Origin: an uncultured Clostridia bacterium
GTDB lineage: Bacteria > Bacillota > Clostridia > Oscillospirales > Ruminococcaceae
NCBI GenBank assembly: GCA_947624425.1
Contig: CANQKG010000023.1
Coordinates: 1 to 12,134, forward strand
Reading direction: 5' to 3'
Length of the DNA stretch: 12,134 nucleotides
How positions within the stretch are numbered: the stretch's first letter is position 1; each line of letters opens with the position of its first letter. Below the pieces are notes generated by a model. The model was not told the origin of the DNA. It ran no database searches and saw only the letters and a program-made list of their open reading frames with translations. Of this stretch, positions 1 to 6,260 are shown in pieces. A program made the position numbers and the translations under genes.

Positions 1-1
1 A

Positions 2-172
2 CCTCCCTTGTGAAAGGGCGCTCTTGCCGAAGCGCGCCCGGTGGGCGATGAAGCGAGGCGAGAGTGGCGCCGCGGTCGACAAGCGGCAAGGCGGTTATCC
101 GCCGTAGCCGATGTCGGGAACCGCAAGAGGAGGGGGACCATGCGCCAGCATGGTGGTGGGATTCCAAACCGC
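2..172 (+). repeat. Two-hairpin repeat split by a second module (left composite)
   Basis: Positions 2-18 match the first half of the two-hairpin repeat seen whole at 5360-5415 and 11666-11715, and 130-172 match its second half, with stem ACCATGC/GCATGGT around loop GCCA followed by GGTGGTGGGATTC-like sequence. Between the halves lies a different module (25-130). The simplest reading is that the module inserted into, or recombined within, a pre-existing repeat. No coding function is apparent. The window begins here, so a longer element cannot be excluded. Confidence 0.75.
25..130 (+). repeat. ~105-bp structured repeat module, copy 1
   Basis: This stretch is the reverse complement of 11727-11835, aligning without gaps over about 103 positions with roughly 14 mismatches counted by eye. 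The block from GGTCGACAAGCGGCAAGGCG onward is the most conserved. It contains two small stems: CGCCC/GGGCG at 35-47 and GGCGG/CCGCC at 90-103. In the other copy the second stem is GGCGA/TCGCC, a compensatory G-C to A-T change. Short open frames across it look like by-products of the repeat, not genes. Confidence 0.75.
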
Positions 173-191
173 GAAAGCAAGCACAATGTAA

Positions 192-217
192 AACAGGGCG
201 ACCGAAGTCGCCCTGTT
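192..217 (-). terminator. Rho-independent terminator of the Gld-type ABC operon
   Basis: On the minus strand an 11-bp perfect stem, ACAGGGCGAC paired with GTCGCCCTGT plus one outer pair, closes a UUCG tetraloop with C-G closing pair, an exceptionally stable loop type. It begins 11 nt past the TAA stop of the DUF4340 gene. The following tract is short, only four T residues, so termination may be incomplete. Confidence 0.85.
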
Positions 218-228
218 CGCCACGCTTA

Positions 229-1677
229 TTAGTAGTTTGTGTCGATCTCGCCGCCGGAGAGGAGGGTGGCAAGGTCGTTTTTGATCTTCTGCACCGTGGT
301 CGCGTAGGCCACAAAGTCGTCCCTGCCGTTGACCCGGATCGAGTACCGGCGATCGGTCATCGGGACAAGCTCGATCAGATCGTCCTCCTTGCTTTCGTCC
401 CGGTACCGGTACCGGATCGTGACCTCGGGCGAGCCGGTTGCCTCGTCGGTGTTTATCTCCACCGCCTCCAGACTGATCAGCACCATATAATACTTCTGGA
501 AATTCTCGGTCCGGATCTGCTGCCCGTTATACTGGATCTTCAGATCGGCCGGCGCGGTATTCTCATCCCCGATCAGGTCAAAGGCGTAATCCTTCCCGTC
601 CGCCGTCACGGTCACCTGCGCCACCGTTCCGATCATCGGATTGAGCAGCAGCGTGGACATCAAATCCTCCGTCCGGACGGTCATCCACGGCGTCATTTCG
701 TTTGCCATTTCATACACAAGATCGGTCTTGTCGGTCATCATATAATACCCGCTGCCGTCCGGCAGTTTACTGCCGAAGGTCATGCGGGTGGTCTCGCCGT
801 CCAGCCGGATCTCAAGCCGCATGGTGGGCGTGTCAAGCCCGTATGCCGCTTTTTCCTCCGGTGTGGAAGCGATCCCCGCGATCTTACTTGCCGCCATGCC
901 GATCGTCTCGTCGAGATAGGTGGTCTTCTGCTCGTATCCCACGTCGATCACCACCGGCGAGGTGATGGTATACCCCGACACGGTCAGCCCTTCGGTGTTT
1001 TCCTCCCCGCTGGGCTCCACGGTGATCGGCTGCGGCAGATCGGGACGCTCGATTTTGAGGTATTCCAGCGTCGGCGTTTTCGATTCGGTCTCGCCGCTTT
1101 CGTCCACTCCCGCTTCGCTTCCCTTGGTGAGAGAGCGGCTGAGGTAGGAAAACTTATCCTGGGTCAAGTACCCCGCGGTCGTGCCGTCAAAGAGATAAAC
1201 GGTACCGCTGTCGCCGGTCATGCCGTAACAGCTTACCGCGTCTGGCGAAACGTCGCCGAGGAAAACCTGCTTCACGCTGCCGTCGTTAAGCCGCAGCTCG
1301 GCGGTCGCTCTGGGAGCGGAAAGCCCGTATTTGTCAAGCGATTCGGGAGCCTCCTCCACCACCTGAGAGGCCGACAGCTCAGTCAGCGCCGACACGATAT
1401 AGGTGTACTGGGTGTTGTATTGGGGATAGCTTGCAAGCTCCGCGATCACAAAGCCGTCGCCGCCCGGCTCGATGAGATAGCTGCCGGTCTCGTTTTCCAC
1501 CGCGATCCCGGCGACCTCCTCCTTACCGTACTGCCAGACCGTCACCGACGCACTATCGGCGCTGCTGCTATCCTCCCCATTGTCCGGATGAGGCAGCAGC
1601 AAAAGCAGCGCGGCGGCGGCCGCCAGCACCAGAAAAACGATCAAAAAGATCAGCAGCTGCTTCTTTTTCTTTTTCAT
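229..1677 (-). CDS. DUF4340 domain protein, membrane-anchored, Gld-type ABC operon
   Basis: The 482-residue protein starts with a lysine-rich tail and one hydrophobic segment (about 8-28), followed by an acidic/serine linker and a large presumably extracytoplasmic region. That region has two related halves: YGLSAP near 117-122 recurs as YGLDTP near 279-284, each followed by a strand-rich stretch of the type LRLNDG.../IRLDGE... and a YLF/VYE motif. This internal duplication, plus position directly after a GldG-like gene, identifies DUF4340 (PF14238-type). Its biochemical role is unknown; genomic association suggests a cell-surface partner of the transporter. The ATG directly abuts the preceding TAA (TAAATG), with AGGAGG 9 nt upstream inside the previous gene, so translation is probably coupled. 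Last gene before the terminator. Confidence 0.85.
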   Translation of the reverse strand: MKKKKKQLLIFLIVFLVLAAAAALLLLLPHPDNGEDSSSADSASVTVWQYGKEEVAGIAVENETGSYLIEPGGDGFVIAELASYPQYNTQYTYIVSALTELSASQVVEEAPESLDKYGLSAPRATAELRLNDGSVKQVFLGDVSPDAVSCYGMTGDSGTVYLFDGTTAGYLTQDKFSYLSRSLTKGSEAGVDESGETESKTPTLEYLKIERPDLPQPITVEPSGEENTEGLTVSGYTITSPVVIDVGYEQKTTYLDETIGMAASKIAGIASTPEEKAAYGLDTPTMRLEIRLDGETTRMTFGSKLPDGSGYYMMTDKTDLVYEMANEMTPWMTVRTEDLMSTLLLNPMIGTVAQVTVTADGKDYAFDLIGDENTAPADLKIQYNGQQIRTENFQKYYMVLISLEAVEINTDEATGSPEVTIRYRYRDESKEDDLIELVPMTDRRYSIRVNGRDDFVAYATTVQKIKNDLATLLSGGEIDTNY

Positions 1678-3123
1678 TTACCGGTGCCTCCTGCGGATAT
1701 ATACGGTCAGACCGGCCGCCAGCACGATGACCGGCACCAAGATCACAAAGAAGACCATGAACCGGATGACCCAGCTGTCGCTCAGCGAGAAGGTGTTCCC
1801 CACAAAGCTCTTGGGGAGGGTGGTGAAGCTTTCCTCCTTGCCGGTCAAGGTGTTGATGAGGTTGACCATAAAGGCGTTGTTATTGTTCCCGTATATGGTA
1901 AGCCCGGTGTCCCCGATGAACTCGGAGGAGCCCATCGCCAGCACCGACGAGGTATATTCCTCGGTGCCGGAGTAGACCGTCTTTTTGCTCAGCAGGATAT
2001 TGTCATAGCTCTGCTGCGGCAGTCCCGCCGAGCTCCAGCCCTCCGTCGCGTCGGCCGCCTGGATCACGCAGGTATCGGTCGAGGCAAGCAGGCTTTCGGT
2101 CGCAAAGCTTCCCCGCGTCTCAAACAGGCGGGTGAGCGGGTGGGTGTAGGCGTTAAACAGCGGGTAGTTTGCGTTCTTCACCCCTTCGAGATAGGGGCTT
2201 TCGGGATCGGGGGTGTTGGAGTAGATAAACCGGCTGCCGTAGTAAACGTTGTCGTCGTTCGTCTCGTAGAGGTAGCCGCTGTCGATCCCGATCCCCCACT
2301 CCTCCAGAAACTCGTCCAGATTGTCCAGATCGGTGTAAACGGGGCCTGCGGCGATCACAAGCTGCCGTCCCAGCTTTCCGCCGTTATTGAGAAAAGCGTC
2401 CAGCTTTTGCAGGTCGGCGGGATTGTAATCGGTGGTCGGCGCGTTCATGACAATCAGCGCCGCATCTTCGGGGAATTCCTCGGTCATGATGTTCCGGGTG
2501 ACCACCTCATACCCGTTCATGGTGAGCAGCTCGGAAAAGGTCTCCGGCTCGGTCTCGCCGTGGCCGGTCAGCACCACCGCCGTAAGCGGATTGGCGTCGG
2601 TCACCTGCATGATCGCCGAGGTGATCACCTCCTCCGCCTTGGAGGAGGACACCGTTTGGGTCCCGGAATAGTAATCGCCCGAGGTGTTGAACAGGTCGTT
2701 GAGGGCGTAGTAGCGGGAGCGCTCCCCGCTTTCCACAATGATCCCGCCCTCGGAGAGGTTATACTCGGGATACTGAGCGGTCAGCGACGGGTTTTGTACC
2801 AGATTGAGATACTCCACCGTGACGTGGGGAGAGCGCTGGCGGTACTGCTTGAGCGTTTCGTGCGCCTGCATGGTGTAGTTTGTGTTTTCAAACTGGTTCT
2901 CCTCCGCCAGCACGGTGATCTTCACGTCCTGCTCCAGAGAGTTCAGAAAGTCCACCGATTCGTCGCTGAGCTGATAGAGGTTTTCGTTGGTCAGATCGAG
3001 GGTCAGCGGGAAGCGATCCAGCAGCAGCGAGACGATCACGTTGACCGCCACCACCGCCGCCAGAAAGATAATCAGAATGACGGTGCTCACCGAGCCGAAC
3101 CGCATTTTTTTGGACAGCTTCAT
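1678..3123 (-). CDS. GldG-like ABC transporter auxiliary protein
   Basis: The 481-residue protein has an N-terminal membrane segment (about 13-35), a long extracytoplasmic region and a C-terminal membrane segment (about 455-476) ending in a basic RRRHR tail. After the first segment, residues 42-75 carry the hallmark of the ABC_transp_aux/GldG family: DLTNENLYQLSDES followed by a short strand VKITVLAEE. In Bacteroidetes GldG works with GldA and GldF in gliding motility and secretion; in Firmicutes the homologous clusters have no settled function. The ATG is preceded by AAGGAGG 7 nt upstream, overlapping the stop region of the permease gene 13 nt away. The next gene follows with no gap. Family assignment is firm; substrate is unknown. 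Confidence 0.87.
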   Translation of the reverse strand: MKLSKKMRFGSVSTVILIIFLAAVVAVNVIVSLLLDRFPLTLDLTNENLYQLSDESVDFLNSLEQDVKITVLAEENQFENTNYTMQAHETLKQYRQRSPHVTVEYLNLVQNPSLTAQYPEYNLSEGGIIVESGERSRYYALNDLFNTSGDYYSGTQTVSSSKAEEVITSAIMQVTDANPLTAVVLTGHGETEPETFSELLTMNGYEVVTRNIMTEEFPEDAALIVMNAPTTDYNPADLQKLDAFLNNGGKLGRQLVIAAGPVYTDLDNLDEFLEEWGIGIDSGYLYETNDDNVYYGSRFIYSNTPDPESPYLEGVKNANYPLFNAYTHPLTRLFETRGSFATESLLASTDTCVIQAADATEGWSSAGLPQQSYDNILLSKKTVYSGTEEYTSSVLAMGSSEFIGDTGLTIYGNNNNAFMVNLINTLTGKEESFTTLPKSFVGNTFSLSDSWVIRFMVFFVILVPVIVLAAGLTVYIRRRHR

Positions 3124-3136
3124 ACCGGCGCCTCCT

Positions 3137-3847
3137 TTAAGCCCACCGCCGCTTTTCGAGGGTGCGGACGGTCAAAAACAGAAAGACCGCCGTGACACTG
3201 ACGAAAAACAGCGCGTCGGAAATATCAAACAGGCCCATGGTGAAGCCGGAGTACCGGCCGTTAAAGGAAAGCTGCTCCAGCACGGGCGCCAAAAAGGACA
3301 GGAAGCTCGGCAGCACCGAGACAAGGCCGTCCATCAGCATCAGCAAAAGGAGAATGGCAAAGCTGCCCACCGCGGCGATCACCTGGTTCTCGGTCAGCCC
3401 CGAGATAAACAGCCCGATCGAGATCATCGCCATACCCAGCAGCACGATCCCGACGATGTTCCCGATCACCACGACCCACTCCACGTCGGCAAAGACGGAA
3501 AGCACCAGCGCATAGACCACCGTGGACGCCACCGCCGTGCAAAACAGCAGAAACGCCGCCAAAAACTTGCCTGCCACCACCCCGTAAAGGGAAACGGGAG
3601 CGGTGAGCAGCGCCTGATCGGTTTTCATCTTCTTTTCCTCGCTTAAAAGCTTCATGGTAAGAACGGGGATCAAAAACATCAAAACGGTAAAGAGAGAGGA
3701 AAACACGCCGCTCATATCGGTGGAATGTGCACTGAGGCAGTACACAAAGAAGAAAAAGCCGGAAAAGAGATAGAACACCGCCAGAAACACATAGCCGATC
3801 GCGGAATGGAAATAGGCGCCCCATTCGCGCCGCAAAACAGCACCCAT
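3137..3847 (-). CDS. ABC-2 type permease, GldF-like
   Basis: The 236-residue integral membrane protein has about six hydrophobic segments (roughly 17-39, 46-66, 92-118, 124-149, 156-177, 211-229). The cytoplasmic stretch after the second segment, around residues 65-83 (MKLLSEEKKMKTDQALLTA), matches the conserved S/T-E-E...T-pole-L-L-x-x-P region of GldF/ABC-2 permeases. With the adjacent ATPase it should form the transmembrane half of the transporter. Length is normal for the family. Its ATG lies 1 nt past the TAA of the ATPase gene, with GGGAGG just upstream within that gene, so expression of the two subunits is likely coupled. Confidence 0.88.
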   Translation of the reverse strand: MGAVLRREWGAYFHSAIGYVFLAVFYLFSGFFFFVYCLSAHSTDMSGVFSSLFTVLMFLIPVLTMKLLSEEKKMKTDQALLTAPVSLYGVVAGKFLAAFLLFCTAVASTVVYALVLSVFADVEWVVVIGNIVGIVLLGMAMISIGLFISGLTENQVIAAVGSFAILLLLMLMDGLVSVLPSFLSFLAPVLEQLSFNGRYSGFTMGLFDISDALFFVSVTAVFLFLTVRTLEKRRWA

Positions 3848-3848
3848 G

Positions 3849-4796
3849 TTATCTTCCTCCCTTTCTTTGGTCGGTGGTCAGCCGGAGGAACACGTCCTCC
3901 AGCGTCATTTCGCTGCTCTTTAAGCCGAGCAGCGGCCAGTTGCGCAGCGCCAGCCGGCGAAACAGCTCCCGCCGGATATCCTCGCCCGGCTCGGTCTCCA
4001 GCGCGTATTCGTACACGCCGGGCTCCCGCTCGGCCAGGAGCTGTGCTTCCTTCATCCGGGGGATCGAAGCGATCACCTTATACACCTCGTCGGACGGCCC
4101 TTCGATCTTTGCCAGGTACCGGTGGTCGGTGGACATGGTGTGGGAAAGCCGGTCGGGCGTATCGTCCGCCACGATCCTCCCCTCGTTGATCACCACCACC
4201 CGGTCGCAGACCGCCTGCACCTCGCTTAAGATATGGGAGGACAAAATCACGGTGTGCCGCTCCCCCAGCGAGCGGATCAGGTTCCGGATCTCGATGATCT
4301 GCTTCGGGTCAAGGCCGACCGTCGGCTCGTCGAGAATCAGCACCGGCGGACTGCCGAGCAGCGCCTGCGCCAGGCCGACCCGTTGCTTATACCCTTTCGA
4401 GAGGTTCTTGATCAGCCGGTCGTACACCTCGGTGATCTTCACCTGCCGGGCGACCTTTTCCAGCTGCTCCTCCCGGTTGCCCGAAAGCTTTTTGAGGTCA
4501 TAGATGAACCGCAGGTACTCCTTCACCGTCATATCCTGATAGAGCGGCGGCTGCTCGGGCAGATAGCCGATCTTCTTCTTGGCGGCGATCGGGTCCTCCA
4601 GCACGTCGATCCCGTCCACCGTAGCCGTACCGGAGGTGGAGGAAAGGTAGCCGGTCAAAATATTCATGGTGGTGGTCTTCCCGGCGCCGTTGGGGCCCAG
4701 AAAGCCCAAAATCTCCCCCCGGTTGACCGAAAAGGTCACCCCGCCGAGCGCCTTTTTCTCCCCGTACTGCTTGACGAGGTCTTTTACTTCTATCAT
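3849..4796 (-). CDS. ABC transporter ATP-binding protein, GldA-like
   Basis: The 315-residue ABC ATPase energises the permease encoded next to it. All nucleotide-binding motifs are intact: Walker A GPNGAGKT (34-41), Q-loop Gln near 82, signature LSKGYKQRV (132-140), Walker B LILDEP (153-158) with GLDP D-loop, and H-loop SSH (186-188). A C-terminal extension of about 90 residues, ending in TLEDVFLRLT, is typical of ABC-2 exporter ATPases including the GldA/CcmA type. First gene of a four-gene operon; AGGGGAG sits about 7 nt before the ATG and a candidate promoter lies about 45-70 nt upstream. Export direction is inferred from the ABC-2 class; the substrate cannot be told from sequence. Confidence 0.9.
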   Translation of the reverse strand: MIEVKDLVKQYGEKKALGGVTFSVNRGEILGFLGPNGAGKTTTMNILTGYLSSTSGTATVDGIDVLEDPIAAKKKIGYLPEQPPLYQDMTVKEYLRFIYDLKKLSGNREEQLEKVARQVKITEVYDRLIKNLSKGYKQRVGLAQALLGSPPVLILDEPTVGLDPKQIIEIRNLIRSLGERHTVILSSHILSEVQAVCDRVVVINEGRIVADDTPDRLSHTMSTDHRYLAKIEGPSDEVYKVIASIPRMKEAQLLAEREPGVYEYALETEPGEDIRRELFRRLALRNWPLLGLKSSEMTLEDVFLRLTTDQRKGGR

Positions 4797-4838
4797 ACCG
4801 TTTCTCCCCTTTTGACGAACATTGCTTTAAATGTCCGT

Positions 4839-4867
4839 TTTCTATTCTACCTCATATTTACTGCCAA
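4839..4867 (-). promoter_or_regulatory. Candidate sigma-A promoter of the ABC operon
   Basis: On the minus strand TTGGCA (4862-4867) and TAGAAA (4839-4844) are separated by 17 nt in a locally AT-rich stretch, about 40 nt upstream of the ATPase start. An overlapping alternative -10, TAGAAT (4844-4849), lacks a well-spaced -35. Expected transcription start is near 4831. Confidence 0.5.
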
Positions 4868-4919
4868 TTTGTGAACACAGCATAAATCTTTATCTGCCGC
4901 CGGAGGGAAAACCGGGCGG

Positions 4920-4963
4920 GAATCCCTCCGCCGCTTCGGCGGAAAAGCCCTTTGACAAGGGAG
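4920..4963 (-). repeat. Degenerate copy of the two-hairpin repeat
   Basis: The stretch keeps the layout of the better copies to its right: GAATCCCTCC-like start, a 7-bp stem TCCGCCG/CGGCGGA with loop CTT, then CCCTTTGACAAGGGAG. The stem sequence differs completely from the ACCGCGC stem of the neighbouring units yet still pairs fully, which supports selection or replication constraint on the fold. The second hairpin is partly eroded. Confidence 0.65.
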
Positions 4964-4991
4964 CCGGATGGCTGTATTTAGCTTAGTGGTA

Positions 4992-5262
4992 TTGAATCCC
5001 TCCACCGCGCAAAGCGCGGTTCCCCTCCCTTTGACAAGGGAGGTCTTGACAAAGACGGTTGCTTTGCGGTTGGAAATAGGATTTGAATCCCTCCACCGCG
5101 CAAGCGCGGTCCCCCTCCCTTTCACAAGGGAGGTTTTGACAAAGACGGCAGCTTTGCGGTTTGAAATAAGATTTGAATCCCTCCACCGCGCAAGGCGCGG
5201 TCCCCCTCCCTTTGACAAGGGAGGTTTTGACAAAGACGGCAGCTTTGCGGTTGGAAAAGGAT
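4992..5262 (-). repeat. Tandem array of three ~90-bp two-hairpin repeat units
   Basis: Units start with TTGAATCCCTCC at 4992, 5083 and 5173, giving periods of 91 and 90 bp. Each unit contains the stem ACCGCGC/GCGCGGT (loops AAA, AA, AAG), then CCTCCCTT/AAGGGAGG (loops TGAC, TCAC, TGAC), then a shared tail GACAAAGACGG(T/C)(T/A)GCTTTGCGGTT. Orientation is opposite to the copies at 2-172, 5360-5415 and 11647-11720. The long shared tails show that the whole ~90-bp unit was duplicated, not just the palindromes. Confidence 0.9.
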
Positions 5263-5274
5263 AAGTGAAACAAT

Positions 5275-5293
5275 AAAACCTTCCGTTGGTTTT
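5275..5293 (-). terminator. Weak possible terminator of the dnaN-patatin gene series
   Basis: On the minus strand AAAACC pairs with GGTTTT across a 7-nt loop in an AT-rich stretch downstream of the patatin gene. The stem is only 6 bp and AT-rich, so the call is tentative. The GC-rich hairpins of the repeat at 5360-5415, which a transcript meets first, could equally act as the 3' boundary. Confidence 0.25.
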
Positions 5294-5359
5294 TTCAGTG
5301 ATATCTTCTGTCAGCATACTTTGCTGAAATTTTTGTCAAAACTTCCTTGGTCGCCAGAG

Positions 5360-5415
5360 CCTCCCTTGTCAAAGGGAGGGGGACCATGCGGCAGCATGGT
5401 GGTGGGATTCAAATC
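5360..5415 (+). repeat. Two-hairpin repeat copy overlapping the patatin stop codon
   Basis: Clean copy: CCTCCCTT/AAGGGAGG with loop GTCA, a GGG junction, ACCATGC/GCATGGT with loop GGCA, then GGTGGGATTCAAA. It faces the tandem array at 4992-5262 as an inverted copy. Its ATTCAAAT end includes positions 5409-5411, which read as TGA on the minus strand and end the patatin gene. Just upstream, 5332-5352 resembles the usual flank (TTTGTCAAAACCTCCCTT) and may be a remnant of another copy. Confidence 0.85.
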
Positions 5416-6260
5416 CCGCAAAACGCCGCGAGGGCGTCTTCTTTTGCGATGCCGTCGGCAAAGCCCTGCAAATAGAGGTCGGTGAGCTTTTTGCGGTCCC
5501 GCTCGGTGCGGCTTGCATGAAGCTCTGCCGGGCGGAAGATCAGCACCCTTCCCTCGGCCTCCAGAGCGGAAAGCTTTTGAAGCGTCCGGTTATAGAGGAT
5601 ATGCCGGGTATTCATGGTGCGGAGAAGTCCCGCAAAATCGGGATGCTTTTTGGCGACAAGAAATGTCGTTTTACTTTTTTCTTTCCGGTAATTTGCGGTT
5701 CTCGTGAGGATCACCACCGCTTTGTCGTGGGTTTTGAGCGCCTCGTCGACCGGGATCGGCGCGGCGATCCCGCCGTCCAAATAGGGCGCGCCGCGGTGGT
5801 AGACCGGCTTTGACAGCCCCGGCAGCGAGGAAGAAGCCTGCAAAAGGCTCACCTGCTCCCTTTTCCGCAGCGGATAAAATTCCGCTTTTCCGGTATAGCA
5901 GTTGGTCACCCCCACAAACAGCTTCGCGGGATTTTCCCCGATCGCCTGCCAGTCGAGCGGATCTAAGATATCCGGGATGGTGTGGAAAATCATATTCATC
6001 CCGAAGACCGACCCGGTTTTCAGATAGCTTCTGACCGAAAGATATCTTGGGTCGGAGAGGTACCGGGTGTTGACCCGGTAATTCCGCCCGGGTTGTCCCG
6101 ACAAAAAGGACATGGCCATGCAGGCTCCCGCCGAAACGCCATAGCAGTTGTCAAACGAAAGCCCCTGTTTCAAAAAGGCGTCCAGCACTCCGGCGGTATA
6201 GAGGCTCCGCATTCCGCCGCCCTCCAAGACAAGGGCTATTTTGTTACGAGCAGCGCACAC
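5409..6260 (-). CDS. Patatin-like phospholipase, YjjU/DUF6363-type
   Basis: The 283-residue product is a predicted serine lipid hydrolase using a Ser-Asp dyad. Numbering from the chosen start, the oxyanion-hole segment is EGGGMRSLY (13-21), the nucleophile elbow is GVSAG (41-45, Ser43), and the catalytic Asp is in LDGGIAAPIP (Asp162). The C-terminal part (YNRTLQKLSALEAEGRVLIFRP ... RTERD) resembles the DUF6363 tail of YjjU proteins. I chose the GTG at 6260 because AGGAGG lies 7 nt upstream; a TTG at 6308 would add an unlikely 16-residue leader. The start overlaps prmA by 25 nt, suggesting coupling. The stop codon lies inside an interspersed repeat, so the extreme C-terminus may have been altered by that insertion. 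No signal peptide, so probably cytoplasmic; substrate unknown. Confidence 0.85.
   Translation of the reverse strand: MCAARNKIALVLEGGGMRSLYTAGVLDAFLKQGLSFDNCYGVSAGACMAMSFLSGQPGRNYRVNTRYLSDPRYLSVRSYLKTGSVFGMNMIFHTIPDILDPLDWQAIGENPAKLFVGVTNCYTGKAEFYPLRKREQVSLLQASSSLPGLSKPVYHRGAPYLDGGIAAPIPVDEALKTHDKAVVILTRTANYRKEKSKTTFLVAKKHPDFAGLLRTMNTRHILYNRTLQKLSALEAEGRVLIFRPAELHASRTERDRKKLTDLYLQGFADGIAKEDALAAFCGI

Larger units (their letters stand above)
4797..5408. other. Repeat-rich gene-free gap between the two operons
   Basis: No credible gene is seen in these ~610 bases. Contents from left to right are: leader and promoter of the ABC operon (4797-4870), an imperfect hairpin CGGAGGGA/TCCCTCCG (4901-4930), a degenerate repeat (4920-4963), three tandem repeat units (4992-5262), an AT-rich stretch with two weak hairpins (5263-5330), a fragmentary repeat start around 5332-5352, and a full opposite-facing repeat (5360-5415). 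Open frames spanning the tandem array exist on both strands but only translate the repeat. Confidence 0.8.

Noticed and set aside
64..3195. A 1043-codon plus-strand open frame
   Set aside because: It runs antisense through the DUF4340 and GldG-like genes, starts in a repeat module, has composition biased to His/Arg/Gly/Val, shows no family motif, and has no upstream ribosome binding site. It is a product of GC-rich codon bias on the other strand.
4992..5262. CRISPR array
   Set aside because: The repeated units are contiguous ~90-bp copies with no unique spacers and no cas genes nearby.
4847..5317. Open frames on both strands over the tandem repeat array
   Set aside because: They translate the ~90-bp repeat units in several frames (recurrent VKTSLVKGRG-like text). 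One period is 91 bp, so the peptide repeat is not kept in frame, and no start signal is seen.
5312..5328. TCAGCA/TGCTGA hairpin followed by ATTTTTG as a plus-strand terminator
   Set aside because: No plus-strand gene ends here and the stem is only 6 bp.
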